This document shows positions 23,323 to 30,947 of a stretch of 32,584 bases of DNA, piece after piece. Under the pieces are notes generated by a model. It was not told where the DNA came from. It did not search any database and saw only the letters and a program-made list of their open reading frames with translations. The stretch's first letter is position 1; every line of letters starts with the position of its first letter. Position numbers and translations under genes: made by a program. The DNA lies in contig NZ_CAMZCS010000033.1 of assembly GCF_947305105.1 (NCBI RefSeq), positions 1 through 32,584 of the forward strand, written 5' to 3'. This DNA is from an uncultured Fibrobacter sp. Lineage in GTDB: Bacteria; Fibrobacterota; Fibrobacteria; Fibrobacterales; Fibrobacteraceae.

Positions 23323-25146
23323 TTACTTCACGATTTTGGCGTCTTCCACCTTCTTGCCATTGATGGTCTTGGGGGCAGAGCCTGTGTCGCGGCGGATTAT
23401 CTTGTACTGGATAATGCTCCAGATGTTAGAAACAATCCAGTAGAGCACGAGGCCGGAGGGCATCACCGCGCTGAACAGGAACATCATTGCGGGCATCATC
23501 CACACCATCATCTTCTGCTGGGCGGGGTCCATGCCGGCGCTGCCGCTCATGGTAACCTTTGTCTGGAAGTATGTGGTGACCACCATGATAATCGGGAGCA
23601 ATGCGAGACCCGACGGCATGAGGTACGGAATCGAGATGCCGCTCCAAATCACGTCGCTGCGGCTGAGGTCAGAAATCCAGAGGAACGCGGGCATGCCACG
23701 GAGTTCGATGGCGCGGCCGAGCACAAAGAAGAGGCCCATGAAAATCGGCATCTGGATGAGCATCGGGAGGCAGCCGCCGGAGCAACTGGCGAGCGGGTTC
23801 ACGCCGTTCTTGGAATAGAGTTCCATGATGGCAGCCTGCTTCTTCTGCGGATCGCTCCTGTACTTCACGTTGATTTCGTCGAGCTGCGGCTTGAGCTTGC
23901 TCATGGCCGAGGTGGACTTCATCTGTTTCACGGTGAACGGGGTCGTGATGCCGCGGACAATGAAGGTCACGAGGATGATGGCGACACCGTAGTTCGGAAT
24001 CATGGAGAAGAAGAACTTGAGGAGCTTGAGCAGCATGGCGCAAATCCACACGAACCACACGTCGGCACCGCACCATTTCCAGCCGCTCACGATAACCTTC
24101 TCGTAACCCTTGCCGTAGGGAGAAACTTCGTCCCAAGAAAGCGGAAGGACCATGAAGTCGTAGCTGAGAGAATCCGAACCGCGGAGATCGTCGGTAACGG
24201 CAATCTTGTAGGTGCCCGGATCATATTCGTTGTCGGCAATCTTCATCGGCTTCGCTTCGAGCGTCGCGGGGACCGGGGTATCGAACTGCACGGCCATGGC
24301 GACGTACTTGCGACGGATACCCGCCCAAGACATGTTGCCGTCGTTGAACTTTTCAGGATCGCGGACCATTTCGCGTTCCACGCCGCTACCGGCGCTGTAA
24401 ATCACTTCGCTAAAGAAGTAGCTCGTACCGCCAAAGCTCTTGCCCTTCGGGATAACTTCGGTTTCCTTCATGCCGCCCTTCCAGGCCAGTTCGTAGGCTT
24501 CGGGCTTGAACCCGACAAACTTGTTCACTTGGCGCACGGCGGCGCCGTCCTTGGTAAATCCGTAGCTGCGAACGACCTTGTTGCCGTTAGCATCGGAGAA
24601 CACGAACTCGACCGTAGCCTTGTCATCGACAACAATCTTTTCGGGAGCGTCAACCGCGAACATGGCTTCGCTCAAGTCGGCCTTGCCAAGCTTGAGGTCG
24701 AGGGCACCGAGCGCCGTATCCTGGATGAGTTCGGGGAAAGCGCCCGTAGAATCGGGAAGCGCCTTCACAATAACACTCTGCACCTTGCCGCCCTTGTTGC
24801 TGAGCGTCATGATGAACTTTTCGGTTTCGACGACAACCGTACGCGGCTCGACAACGACCGGGGCGGGCACGGAGGCGGAATCCACAGCTGAATCCGACGG
24901 GGCTACGCTAGAATCCTCGGAAGAACCGGCATCGCCCAGCACCGGGGCAGCCTTGAGTTCGGGGGTCTTGGTCGGGAGCACCAGTTCGCTTGCAACAGAA
25001 GAATCCTTCTGCACTTCCGCAGCGGCAGCCTTCTTCGCCTTGGCTTGGGCAGCGGCCTGGGCTTCGGCATTAGCAGCGTTCGTCGTCATCCACCAGATGA
25101 CAATCGCAGCGATAAGGATGGAACCGATAATGGTATTCTTGTTCAT
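23323..25146 (-). CDS. yidC: Membrane protein insertase YidC
   Basis: YidC inserts and folds inner-membrane proteins, alone or with SecYEG. The 607-residue protein is the Gram-negative form. It has an N-terminal anchor (about 5-22), an Ala/Ser/Pro-rich linker, a large periplasmic beta-domain (about 100-350), then five C-terminal membrane segments with the conserved NYGVAIILVTFIVRGITTPFT, PMLIQMPIFMGLFFVL and PSGLVLYWIVSNIWSIIQ. The C-terminal tail is lysine-rich. The ATG overlaps the yidD stop (ATGA). Upstream order rpmH, rnpA, yidD is the classical arrangement, while the usual downstream jag or mnmE is replaced by a lipoprotein. Confidence 0.96.
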   Translation of the reverse strand: MNKNTIIGSILIAAIVIWWMTTNAANAEAQAAAQAKAKKAAAAEVQKDSSVASELVLPTKTPELKAAPVLGDAGSSEDSSVAPSDSAVDSASVPAPVVVEPRTVVVETEKFIMTLSNKGGKVQSVIVKALPDSTGAFPELIQDTALGALDLKLGKADLSEAMFAVDAPEKIVVDDKATVEFVFSDANGNKVVRSYGFTKDGAAVRQVNKFVGFKPEAYELAWKGGMKETEVIPKGKSFGGTSYFFSEVIYSAGSGVEREMVRDPEKFNDGNMSWAGIRRKYVAMAVQFDTPVPATLEAKPMKIADNEYDPGTYKIAVTDDLRGSDSLSYDFMVLPLSWDEVSPYGKGYEKVIVSGWKWCGADVWFVWICAMLLKLLKFFFSMIPNYGVAIILVTFIVRGITTPFTVKQMKSTSAMSKLKPQLDEINVKYRSDPQKKQAAIMELYSKNGVNPLASCSGGCLPMLIQMPIFMGLFFVLGRAIELRGMPAFLWISDLSRSDVIWSGISIPYLMPSGLALLPIIMVVTTYFQTKVTMSGSAGMDPAQQKMMVWMMPAMMFLFSAVMPSGLVLYWIVSNIWSIIQYKIIRRDTGSAPKTINGKKVEDAKIVK

Positions 25147-25406
25147 CTTTTTTCCTTGGGAGGCGGTACAGGATCGTATCCGCCTTTACAGAATGGGTTG
25201 CATCTCAAGACTCTAAAAACCGCAAGATAGAAACCTTTGAAGGGTCCGTGCACCCGCAGAGCCTCGATTGCATACTGGGAGCACGTCGGCTGGAACCTGC
25301 ACACACCCCGGAAGAAGAAGGGGTGAATCAGCTGGTACAACCGGATAGGCAGCACAAGTGCCGCAGAAAGTACGTTCTTAACCTTTTGCCACATCCGCAG
25401 GCCCAT
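25143..25406 (-). CDS. yidD: Membrane protein insertion efficiency factor YidD
   Basis: YidD is a small membrane-associated protein that helps YidC-dependent insertion. The 87-residue product has the family core RLYQLIHPFFFRGVCRFQPTCSQYAIEAL and VFRVLRCNPFCKGGYDPVP, with the conserved cysteines. It could start at 25406 or, four codons later, at 25394 (MWQKVKNV). Either start lies within the 3' end of rnpA, so the genes overlap by 17-29 bases. The stop overlaps the yidC ATG. Confidence 0.94.
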   Translation of the reverse strand: MGLRMWQKVKNVLSAALVLPIRLYQLIHPFFFRGVCRFQPTCSQYAIEALRVHGPFKGFYLAVFRVLRCNPFCKGGYDPVPPPKEKR

Positions 25407-25740
25407 CCCATTCCATCTTGTGAAAAATCTTCAGGGCAGATTCGCGAAGGCATTCCGGGGACATCTCACTGGCACTGACGGTCACAACGACCATGGCCCA
25501 CACGGGCTTCTTTATCGAGGGGACCATCCCAAAAAACAAAGGCCGCAAGACCCTGCGACACTTGTTGCGGTAAACCGCGTTACCGTTTTTCTTTTTTGCC
25601 AAAAAGCAGAAACGACAATAGCCGTCCGGGCTTTCAATCCACTTCATCGATAACGATGGAGAGCGGACGAATTTCCCTTGGACGGCGACTTGCCGATAAG
25701 CGGGTTGCGTCGGCAGACGATAAGAACGCAGAGTGGCTAT
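25378..25740 (-). CDS. rnpA: Ribonuclease P protein component, probable ATA start
   Basis: RnpA binds RNase P RNA and helps mature tRNA 5' ends. The conserved core reads FCFLAKKKNGNAVYRNKCRRVLRPLF. The first ATG (25647) would give only 89 residues and omit the N-terminal part of the fold. The frame stays open upstream to the rpmH stop and encodes a fitting RnpA N-terminus (LRSYRLPTQPAYRQVAVQGKF, then VRSPSLSMKW). In that extension there is no ATG, GTG or TTG. The only well-placed candidate is ATA at 25738-25740, exactly 6 bases after GGAGGT, giving 120 residues, which is the normal family length. CTG at 25729-25731 is a weaker alternative. Gene identity is firm; the start codon is inference. 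Confidence 0.85.
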   Translation of the reverse strand: MATLRSYRLPTQPAYRQVAVQGKFVRSPSLSMKWIESPDGYCRFCFLAKKKNGNAVYRNKCRRVLRPLFFGMVPSIKKPVWAMVVVTVSASEMSPECLRESALKIFHKMEWDGPADVAKG

Positions 25741-25746
25741 GAGCCA

Positions 25747-25752
25747 ACCTCC
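25747..25752 (-). promoter_or_regulatory. Perfect ribosome-binding site that decides the rnpA start
   Basis: GGAGGT on the minus strand lies just 3 bases after the rpmH stop codon and 6 bases before ATA in the rnpA frame. No ATG, GTG or TTG in the rnpA frame is within reach of it, which supports a non-standard start. Confidence 0.75.
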
Positions 25753-25755
25753 GAC

Positions 25756-25911
25756 TTACTTCTTGTAGACGGAATCGCTGACAGTGAGACGCTTGCGGCC
25801 CTTGGCACGACGACGGCTCAAAACGGCGCGACCCCAGCGGTCTTCCATACGAGCCATGAAACCATGCTTGTTGACACGCTTACGATTGTGAGGCTGGAAT
25901 GTTCTTTTCAT
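25756..25911 (-). CDS. rpmH: 50S ribosomal protein L34
   Basis: The 51-residue, strongly basic protein begins [18 protein letters not shown] and contains the family-typical [19 protein letters not shown]. This is unmistakably L34, slightly longer than the 44-46 residues of many bacteria. AAGGTT precedes the ATG. It leads the rpmH-rnpA-yidD-yidC operon, and its stop codon is in the same frame as rnpA. Confidence 0.97.
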   Translation of the reverse strand: MKRTFQPHNRKRVNKHGFMARMEDRWGRAVLSRRRAKGRKRLTVSDSVYKK

Positions 25912-25950
25912 TGTTTTAACCTTTATAAAAAAGCGATTTTTTGGAACTCA

Positions 25951-25978
25951 AATTTAGTAAAAAGCCTGCATAAATCAA
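25951..25978 (-). promoter_or_regulatory. Promoter of the rpmH operon
   Basis: On the minus strand TTGATT (25973-25978), 16 bases, then TAAATT (25951-25956), with a leader of about 33 bases to the rpmH ATG. The region up to the helicase stop is AT-rich, with no other gene visible. Confidence 0.55.
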
Positions 25979-26038
25979 GGGGTTAGAAAGCGCCAAAGCC
26001 GTTTTTTGAGCAATTTTCACGACTTATTAACATTTTAC

Positions 26039-27481
26039 TCACCCTGCATCACCGGAAGAACGCATACGCTTGCGGGCGCGGGAGCCCGGACGGTTGCGGC
26101 GGTGCTTTTTCTTGAAGGGGGCCGGCTGCGCATCTCCCGCCTTCGCAACAGGGGCTTGTTTCACGGCAGGTTTCTGTGCGTTTTGGAACTTCTGGGGGTT
26201 CTGGGGGTTCTGCACCTTCTTTTCGCCGCCCTGCTTTTTCCCTTGGGCGTTCCCAGAATTTTCGCGGCGAGCCTTGTCGCGAGGCATCCTGCCACGTGCA
26301 TTGCGGAATTCGCTTTCGGGAGTCTCTTTTTGCGGGGGCGGGAGTCTGTCGAAGACAGACTTATCCCCTTCGGGGATGCGCACGCGGGTCAGCTTTTCGA
26401 TGGCACGCAAGTCCTGCTCCTCGTCGGGAGCGCAGAACGCGATGGCGACCCCGTCCTTGCCCGCGCGCGCCGTCCGCCCGATGCGGTGAACGAACGTTTC
26501 CGGCTCGTTGGGCAAATCGTAATTGAACACGTGGCTCACGTCGTCCACATCGATGCCTCGGGCGGCAATGTCTGTCGCCACCAGCACGCGAATTTCCTCT
26601 TTCTTGAACTTTCCGAGCGCTTCCTGGCGGCGGTTCTGGCTCTTGTTGCCATGGATGGCGGAGCACTTCACGCCCGCCTTTTCGAGCACGCGGACAATCT
26701 TGTCGGCACCGTGTTTCGTGCGGCAGAAAACGAGCACCTTTTGCATCTCGGGATGGCCGGCGAGCAGTTCCTTGAGAAGCGCTCCCTTGCGGCGCTTATC
26801 GATGCGGTAAAGTTCCTGGTGGATGCGCTCGATGGGCGTACTCTGCGGAGCAACCTCGACGCGCACCGGATCTGCATGGAGAATCGATTTCGCCAAATCC
26901 AGAATGCTGTCGGGCATGGTCGCGCTGAAGAACAGATTCTGCCTATTCTGCGGCAAGAGCGCCACCACCTTGCGGATGTCGTGGATAAAGCCCATGTCAA
27001 GCATGCGGTCGGCCTCATCCAGCACAAAGACTTCCAGCTTCTTGAGGCTCACCGCCTTCTGGCCAATCAAGTCGAGCAGGCGCCCCGGAGTCGCGACAAG
27101 CACATCGACGCCACGGATAAGGTTCCTCTTTTGCGAAGCATCGTTCACGCCGCCGAAAATGCAGGCCGTCGATATCGCCGTGAACTGGGCGTACTGCCTA
27201 AAGCACTCCTCCACCTGGATGGCGAGTTCGCGGGTCGGGAGCAGCACCAGCACGCGGCACGTCTTGGGAGCGCGGAAATTGCCCGACTCCAGCAGCCGCT
27301 GCAAAATGGGGAGCGCGAACGCGGCCGTCTTTCCCGTTCCCGTCTGGGCAATCCCCAGCAAGTCACGGCCTTCCAAAAGGCTCGGGATGGACTTTTCCTG
27401 GATCGGGGTGGGAGTTTCGTAGCCGACTGCACGAATGGCACGCTGCAAAGGGTTAGCAAGGGGTAAATCCGCAAACATCAT
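26039..27481 (-). CDS. rhlE: DEAD-box RNA helicase, RhlE type
   Basis: ATP-dependent RNA helicases of this group act in ribosome assembly and RNA decay. The 480-residue protein has the Q motif (Gln28), motif I AQTGTGKT (45-52), PTRELA (82-87), TPGR (131-134), DEAD (155-158), SAT (186-188) and the C-terminal ARGIDVDDVSHVFNYDLP and HRIGRTARAG. After about residue 375 comes a basic, low-complexity tail with NPQNPQKFQNAQKP and a final Arg/Lys-rich end, probably for RNA contact. It starts at one of two adjacent ATGs, with no Shine-Dalgarno and a TATATT box 10 bases upstream. The subfamily name is from similarity of the core; other DEAD-box types are possible. Confidence 0.88.
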   Translation of the reverse strand: MMFADLPLANPLQRAIRAVGYETPTPIQEKSIPSLLEGRDLLGIAQTGTGKTAAFALPILQRLLESGNFRAPKTCRVLVLLPTRELAIQVEECFRQYAQFTAISTACIFGGVNDASQKRNLIRGVDVLVATPGRLLDLIGQKAVSLKKLEVFVLDEADRMLDMGFIHDIRKVVALLPQNRQNLFFSATMPDSILDLAKSILHADPVRVEVAPQSTPIERIHQELYRIDKRRKGALLKELLAGHPEMQKVLVFCRTKHGADKIVRVLEKAGVKCSAIHGNKSQNRRQEALGKFKKEEIRVLVATDIAARGIDVDDVSHVFNYDLPNEPETFVHRIGRTARAGKDGVAIAFCAPDEEQDLRAIEKLTRVRIPEGDKSVFDRLPPPQKETPESEFRNARGRMPRDKARRENSGNAQGKKQGGEKKVQNPQNPQKFQNAQKPAVKQAPVAKAGDAQPAPFKKKHRRNRPGSRARKRMRSSGDAG

Positions 27482-27491
27482 AATAGGGCCA

Positions 27492-27521
27492 AATATAGAA
27501 AAACGGGGAAGCCCCCGCCAA
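27492..27521 (-). promoter_or_regulatory. Promoter placing the helicase start almost at +1
   Basis: On the minus strand TTGGCG (27516-27521), 18 bases, TATATT (27492-27497), then TGGCCC. The ATG at 27481 begins 10 bases after the box, so the leader would be only about 3-4 nt. Confidence 0.5.
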
Positions 27522-27537
27522 ATACTTGGTCAATGCG

Positions 27538-28290
27538 TCACTTCAGCGAACGCAATAGCGTTTTCTGCCCGTCGGTGATGCGGTAGCTCTCGCAGGCCTT
27601 CTGGATGGACTTCGCGTGAATCCACGGCGAAAGCTTGCGGCCCTTGATGTAGGGGAACGTCGCATCCCACTGCTTGGCAAGCGCCGTCGCGATGTACCAG
27701 GCAATGACCATCTGCACGTAGTAGCGGTCCGTGGGGCGCGCGGCATTTATCGCAGACTTTGCGGCGCCGGTATCGGAATCGTCGAACAGGTTCTCGTCTA
27801 TCGCGGCGACCATTTCCAGATGCTTCTTGTCGAAACGCCCGTCCAGGAAAAAGTTCATGAGCATGTTCACGCCGAAACGCACCGTGTAGGGCTTGCTCGA
27901 CTTGAGCCACGCCTTGATGCGGGCCAAGAAGCGAGATTCGTCCTTGAGCAACGCCTTCGGGGACTTGCCGTCGCACACCGCCCAGTTGTCGATGTAGGGC
28001 AAGAACTGTTCAATGCGGCGCAGGCACTCGTCAAAATCCTTGATGCGCTCGACCACAAAGAGGTGGACCTGGTTTTCTTCGAAATACCGATGCGGAAGCT
28101 TGTCCAAAAAGCTCGAGACATCCTTCGGCAAGGTTTTTGCGGCAAACTCCTTCGCAATTTTCCGCATCGTAGGCACGCGCACGCCGATAATCTTTTTCTT
28201 GTCGATGTTCGGCAACAGCGATGCATGAAAGTCCCTGTATTTCAGGTCCTGTTCGGCAAGGAGTCGCTTGACAAGTTCGGCGGGAGTCAT
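27538..28290 (-). CDS. DNA alkylation repair protein, AlkD-like
   Basis: The 250-residue, all-helical protein matches the HEAT-repeat AlkD family (PF08713), whose studied members are glycosylases that remove alkylated purines. Landmarks are IIGVRVPTMRKIAKEF near the N-terminus, DNWAVCD in the centre and VRFGVNMLMNFFL. Catalytic competence cannot be judged by eye because many paralogues are divergent. The start at 28290 was chosen since it gives MTPAELVKRLL and sits 1 base past the stop of the upstream transporter. A start 13 codons earlier would run into that gene. It is likely cotranscribed with the transporter. Confidence 0.85.
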   Translation of the reverse strand: MTPAELVKRLLAEQDLKYRDFHASLLPNIDKKKIIGVRVPTMRKIAKEFAAKTLPKDVSSFLDKLPHRYFEENQVHLFVVERIKDFDECLRRIEQFLPYIDNWAVCDGKSPKALLKDESRFLARIKAWLKSSKPYTVRFGVNMLMNFFLDGRFDKKHLEMVAAIDENLFDDSDTGAAKSAINAARPTDRYYVQMVIAWYIATALAKQWDATFPYIKGRKLSPWIHAKSIQKACESYRITDGQKTLLRSLK

Positions 28291-28291
28291 A

Positions 28292-29203
28292 CTATTCCGC
28301 CTTCGTTTCTTTCGGTTTGATTCTTGCACTCAAATAGCTGAGCACCAAGTTCTGCCACACCACATAGCACGTAGGCGCAAGCGCCACGACAGGGCCTGCG
28401 TACAAAGTCGCAATCCAGATGACGAGCGTCGTGTTTTTCTGGCCCATGCTCTGCGCACTTTCAATCGGGCGACGGTTCCTTTCGACATACCAACCGAGGG
28501 CATAAAGAAGAATGCAAAGAATCAGCGAAACGCCCGCCATCATCGGGAGTTTTCCGCTATTCCATAAATCCCAGAAACCCATCTCGCGGATATCGTAGCT
28601 TGCCTTGGCAAGAATCACGAACACGGAGAAAGTCCAGATGAACATCGTGTACTTCTGGAATTTGGCAGCGCGGTCAGCGAGTTCTGGGTAGAACGCGCGG
28701 AGGCCCAGCGCAAAAGCAAGCGGGATGCTGATGATGGGCTGGATGGTATTGAAAATCTTCATCGAAATGTCTTGCAGGCTCGCATCCGTGCCGGTCAAGT
28801 AACCGAACACAATCGGGATGGAGAAGCAAGCGATGAGGTTTCCACTCAAAAAAATCTTCAAGGCGAGAGAAGCCGAACCGCCGAGCATCTTGGCCATCGC
28901 CGGGGCAGCATTTGCAGGCGGGCAGAGCGCGATGATAGCACCACCGAGCAACACTTCACGAGGCAGGCTGAACAATTCAACAATTCCAGCGAGGGCGGCA
29001 ACAAGCAAAAGGCTTACCAAGAGAGCACGAATCTCTATCTTGAACGTGTAGCCGTGCGTTTGCGGAGGAATCTTCGTCACGAAAGTCAAAAACATCATCG
29101 AGCCGATTAAGAACGGCATCATCGGCGAAAGCACATGCGCCTGCGGGAGCAAAATCCCGAGGATAATCGCAACCGGCATGAGTATTGCACGTAGATTCTT
29201 CAT
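28292..29203 (-). CDS. BASS-family transporter (bile acid:sodium symporter fold)
   Basis: The 303-residue inner-membrane protein has about nine to ten hydrophobic helices. Family-like features are ALCPPANAAPAMAKMLGGSASLAL (the broken-helix region) and a C-terminal GQKNTTLVIWIATLYAGP followed by YVVWQNLVLSYL. BASS-fold proteins move organic anions, vitamins or arsenite with sodium or protons; the substrate here is unknown. There is no Shine-Dalgarno, and a TACATT box lies 10 bases upstream. The AlkD-like gene follows after 1 base. The radical SAM gene ends 33 bases upstream on the same strand, so read-through from that unit is also possible. Confidence 0.85.
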   Translation of the reverse strand: MKNLRAILMPVAIILGILLPQAHVLSPMMPFLIGSMMFLTFVTKIPPQTHGYTFKIEIRALLVSLLLVAALAGIVELFSLPREVLLGGAIIALCPPANAAPAMAKMLGGSASLALKIFLSGNLIACFSIPIVFGYLTGTDASLQDISMKIFNTIQPIISIPLAFALGLRAFYPELADRAAKFQKYTMFIWTFSVFVILAKASYDIREMGFWDLWNSGKLPMMAGVSLILCILLYALGWYVERNRRPIESAQSMGQKNTTLVIWIATLYAGPVVALAPTCYVVWQNLVLSYLSARIKPKETKAE

Positions 29204-29213
29204 AACGCGCCCA

Positions 29214-29219
29214 AATGTA
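29214..29219 (-). promoter_or_regulatory. -10 box just before the BASS transporter start
   Basis: TACATT on the minus strand, followed by TGGGCGCG, ends 10 bases before the ATG at 29203. The matching -35 would fall on the radical SAM stop codon and has no good consensus. Confidence 0.4.
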
Positions 29220-29236
29220 GAAATTAGAGACGACCC

Positions 29237-29896
29237 CTACGATTCAAACGGACGGACTCGCAGCGTGACGCCCAAATCTTCACAGGTTTTGCGGCAAATC
29301 TCGATTTTTTCTTCGGGCATCACCTTCTCGACGACGGTCATGACCACGTTCTTCACGTGGGCCTTCGCGAGCACAGCGAATTCCTTGAGGGCATCATAAG
29401 ACTTGATGCCAAACTTGGAACGCGTGAGTGCCAAGAATTCTTCGGCATCCGGGGCGTTCAGCGAAATCGAGACGGTATCGAAACGCCCTTCAAGTTCAGG
29501 CGTGATATCCTTGCCATGAATCAGGTTCGCAAGGCCATTCGTGTTAAGGCGCACCTTCAAGTTCGGGTACTTCGCCTTGAGCTTGTCAATCACGCTGCAT
29601 ACGTCGTAAAGGCGTTCGAGCGGTTCGCCGTATCCGCAGAAAATCAGTTCGTTGATGACGTTGAGGTCGTACGCATCAAAAATTTCCATCACCTGGTCAA
29701 CGCTCGGGTCGCCGCCCTTGAGCCAGAGCGTATTGCCTTCCATCATCTTCTTTGTCTGGCGCAGGCAAAACACGCAGTTGCACGGGCAACGGTTCGTCAT
29801 GTTCACGTAGATGTTCTTGCCGGTAATGTCGCCACTGTTGGCGATATCCAAATAGCCCGCCTGCCCGACGGTTCCTGTTACAGTATAAACTATCAT
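29237..29896 (-). CDS. TatD-associated-type radical SAM protein
   Basis: The 219-residue protein has the radical SAM cluster motif CxxxCxxC at Cys37, Cys41 and Cys44 (NRCPCNCVFC), preceded by IYVNMTN and followed by LRQTKK and LWLKGGDPS. The glycine-rich FCGYGEPL and VRLNTNGLAN are the SAM-binding motifs. The layout matches the TIGR04038 group, which is usually encoded with tatD; no tatD gene is present here. Its chemical product is unknown. It starts directly after the pyridoxal-kinase-like stop, with GGAGG placed in that gene's end, so the two are coupled. There is no SPASM-type C-terminal extension. Confidence 0.82.
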   Translation of the reverse strand: MIVYTVTGTVGQAGYLDIANSGDITGKNIYVNMTNRCPCNCVFCLRQTKKMMEGNTLWLKGGDPSVDQVMEIFDAYDLNVINELIFCGYGEPLERLYDVCSVIDKLKAKYPNLKVRLNTNGLANLIHGKDITPELEGRFDTVSISLNAPDAEEFLALTRSKFGIKSYDALKEFAVLAKAHVKNVVMTVVEKVMPEEKIEICRKTCEDLGVTLRVRPFES

Positions 29897-30727
29897 TTAG
29901 TCCTCCATCAAGTCGCGAAGGTACATCTCGACGCTTAAACCCCAGTGCATGGGGACATTGTTCTCTTCGCAGTAGCGGATGCACTTGGACGCAAATTCGG
30001 CGGCTTTCTTTACCGACTCGTAAAAATCGTGGCCGTTCAGGTACATGCCGGCAATGACAGCGCTTATCACGTCGCCCGTTCCGCTGCGGTCGCCACCGAT
30101 GCGGTCGGCCATCACGATTTTCGGTTCTTCGCCCTTGCTGTAAACGAAATTCATGATTTGCTTGCTACTGTAATGGATGCCCGTCACCACGATGTGTTCG
30201 GGGCCCTGTTCGGCAAGCGTCTTGCACATGTTCTCGATTTCGACAGGAGTGAGTTTGCCGTCGCGGTAATCGGAGCCCGTGAGCGAACAGAGCTCGGTAA
30301 GGTTCGGCGTGAGGATGTCGGCGTAGCTTACCAAAGCGCGCATCTTTTCGCACAAACTAGGCGTGTACGTTTCGTAGAGACGCCCGTAGTCGCCCATCAC
30401 CGGGTCTATGAGCGTGAACACGCCGTTTTTCTTGAATGTCTTGATGAAGTCGATGACGATGTCCACCTGTTCCTCAGAGCCGAGGAAGCCGGTTGCGATG
30501 GCGTCGAAGCTCATGTCCAGATCCTTGTACGTCTGGATGTAGTCGCGCATCTTGGAGGTGTAATCGTCAAAGAAATACTTGGGGAACTGCGTATGTGTCG
30601 AGAGGATTGCGGTAGGCACTGCGACCGCCTGGATTTTCATGGCCGAGATGACGGGAGCCATGACGGCAACCGAGCAGCGGCCGAATCCGGTGATATCGTT
30701 GATGAGGGCAATCTTCTTCTGTGGCAT
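29897..30727 (-). CDS. Pyridoxal/pyridoxamine kinase-like protein (PdxY/PdxK family)
   Basis: The 276-residue ribokinase-fold enzyme probably phosphorylates vitamin B6 vitamers, although hydroxymethylpyrimidine kinases share the fold. It opens INDITGFGRCSV, a pyridoxamine-kinase-type start. Next come the vitamer-loop region STHTQFPKYFFDD, DPVMGD (108-113), LTPNLTELCSLTG and the phosphotransfer motif GTGD with catalytic Asp219. The gene is coupled to the radical SAM gene and lies downstream of a CytX-like permease on the same strand, with a GC-rich inverted repeat in between. Substrate assignment is moderate. Confidence 0.85.
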   Translation of the reverse strand: MPQKKIALINDITGFGRCSVAVMAPVISAMKIQAVAVPTAILSTHTQFPKYFFDDYTSKMRDYIQTYKDLDMSFDAIATGFLGSEEQVDIVIDFIKTFKKNGVFTLIDPVMGDYGRLYETYTPSLCEKMRALVSYADILTPNLTELCSLTGSDYRDGKLTPVEIENMCKTLAEQGPEHIVVTGIHYSSKQIMNFVYSKGEEPKIVMADRIGGDRSGTGDVISAVIAGMYLNGHDFYESVKKAAEFASKCIRYCEENNVPMHWGLSVEMYLRDLMED

Positions 30728-30803
30728 AGCAATTACAAATTTAAAAATTAATCAACAGTAATGGTTCTTATGTTTTATTCGTTATTTTATTTTTTCTCAA
30801 GAA

Positions 30804-30890
30804 AAGCGTTATGCGGGAGGGGCCCCAGCTCAGAGTTGCGAAGGCCGCACGGGCCCCTCCCTGCACCCTCCCCATCCTTGGCCGACGCTT
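30804..30890. repeat. GC-rich nested inverted repeat between permease and kinase genes
   Basis: An 11-bp perfect pair, GGGAGGGGCCC (30815-30825) and GGGCCCCTCCC (30851-30861), sits inside an outer 6-bp pair AAGCGT (30804-30809) and ACGCTT (30885-30890). The element stands out sharply from AT-rich sequence on both sides. No T-run follows on either strand, so it is not a standard terminator. It looks like a small dispersed intergenic element or a folded RNA. Confidence 0.6.
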
Positions 30891-30947
30891 CCATTCTCTA
30901 AACGACAACTTATTTTCCTTTTTCTATTACTAACTATCTCGCTACAA

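Noticed and set aside
25378-25647. rnpA as an 89-residue protein from the first ATG, or as a truncated pseudogene
   Set aside because: The missing N-terminus is encoded in frame immediately upstream behind a perfect ribosome-binding site, so an alternative start explains the data better than truncation.
25912-26038. Replication origin next to rpmH
   Set aside because: rpmH is often near dnaA/oriC, but no TTATCCACA-type DnaA boxes and no dnaA gene are visible here.
26006-27466. 486-codon plus-strand frame opposite the helicase
   Set aside because: Shadow of the DEAD-box gene, whose full motif set is on the minus strand.
30811-30903. Short plus-strand frame starting ATGCGGGAGGGG
   Set aside because: It merely runs through the inverted repeat; no ribosome-binding site and an improbable Arg/Pro-rich product.
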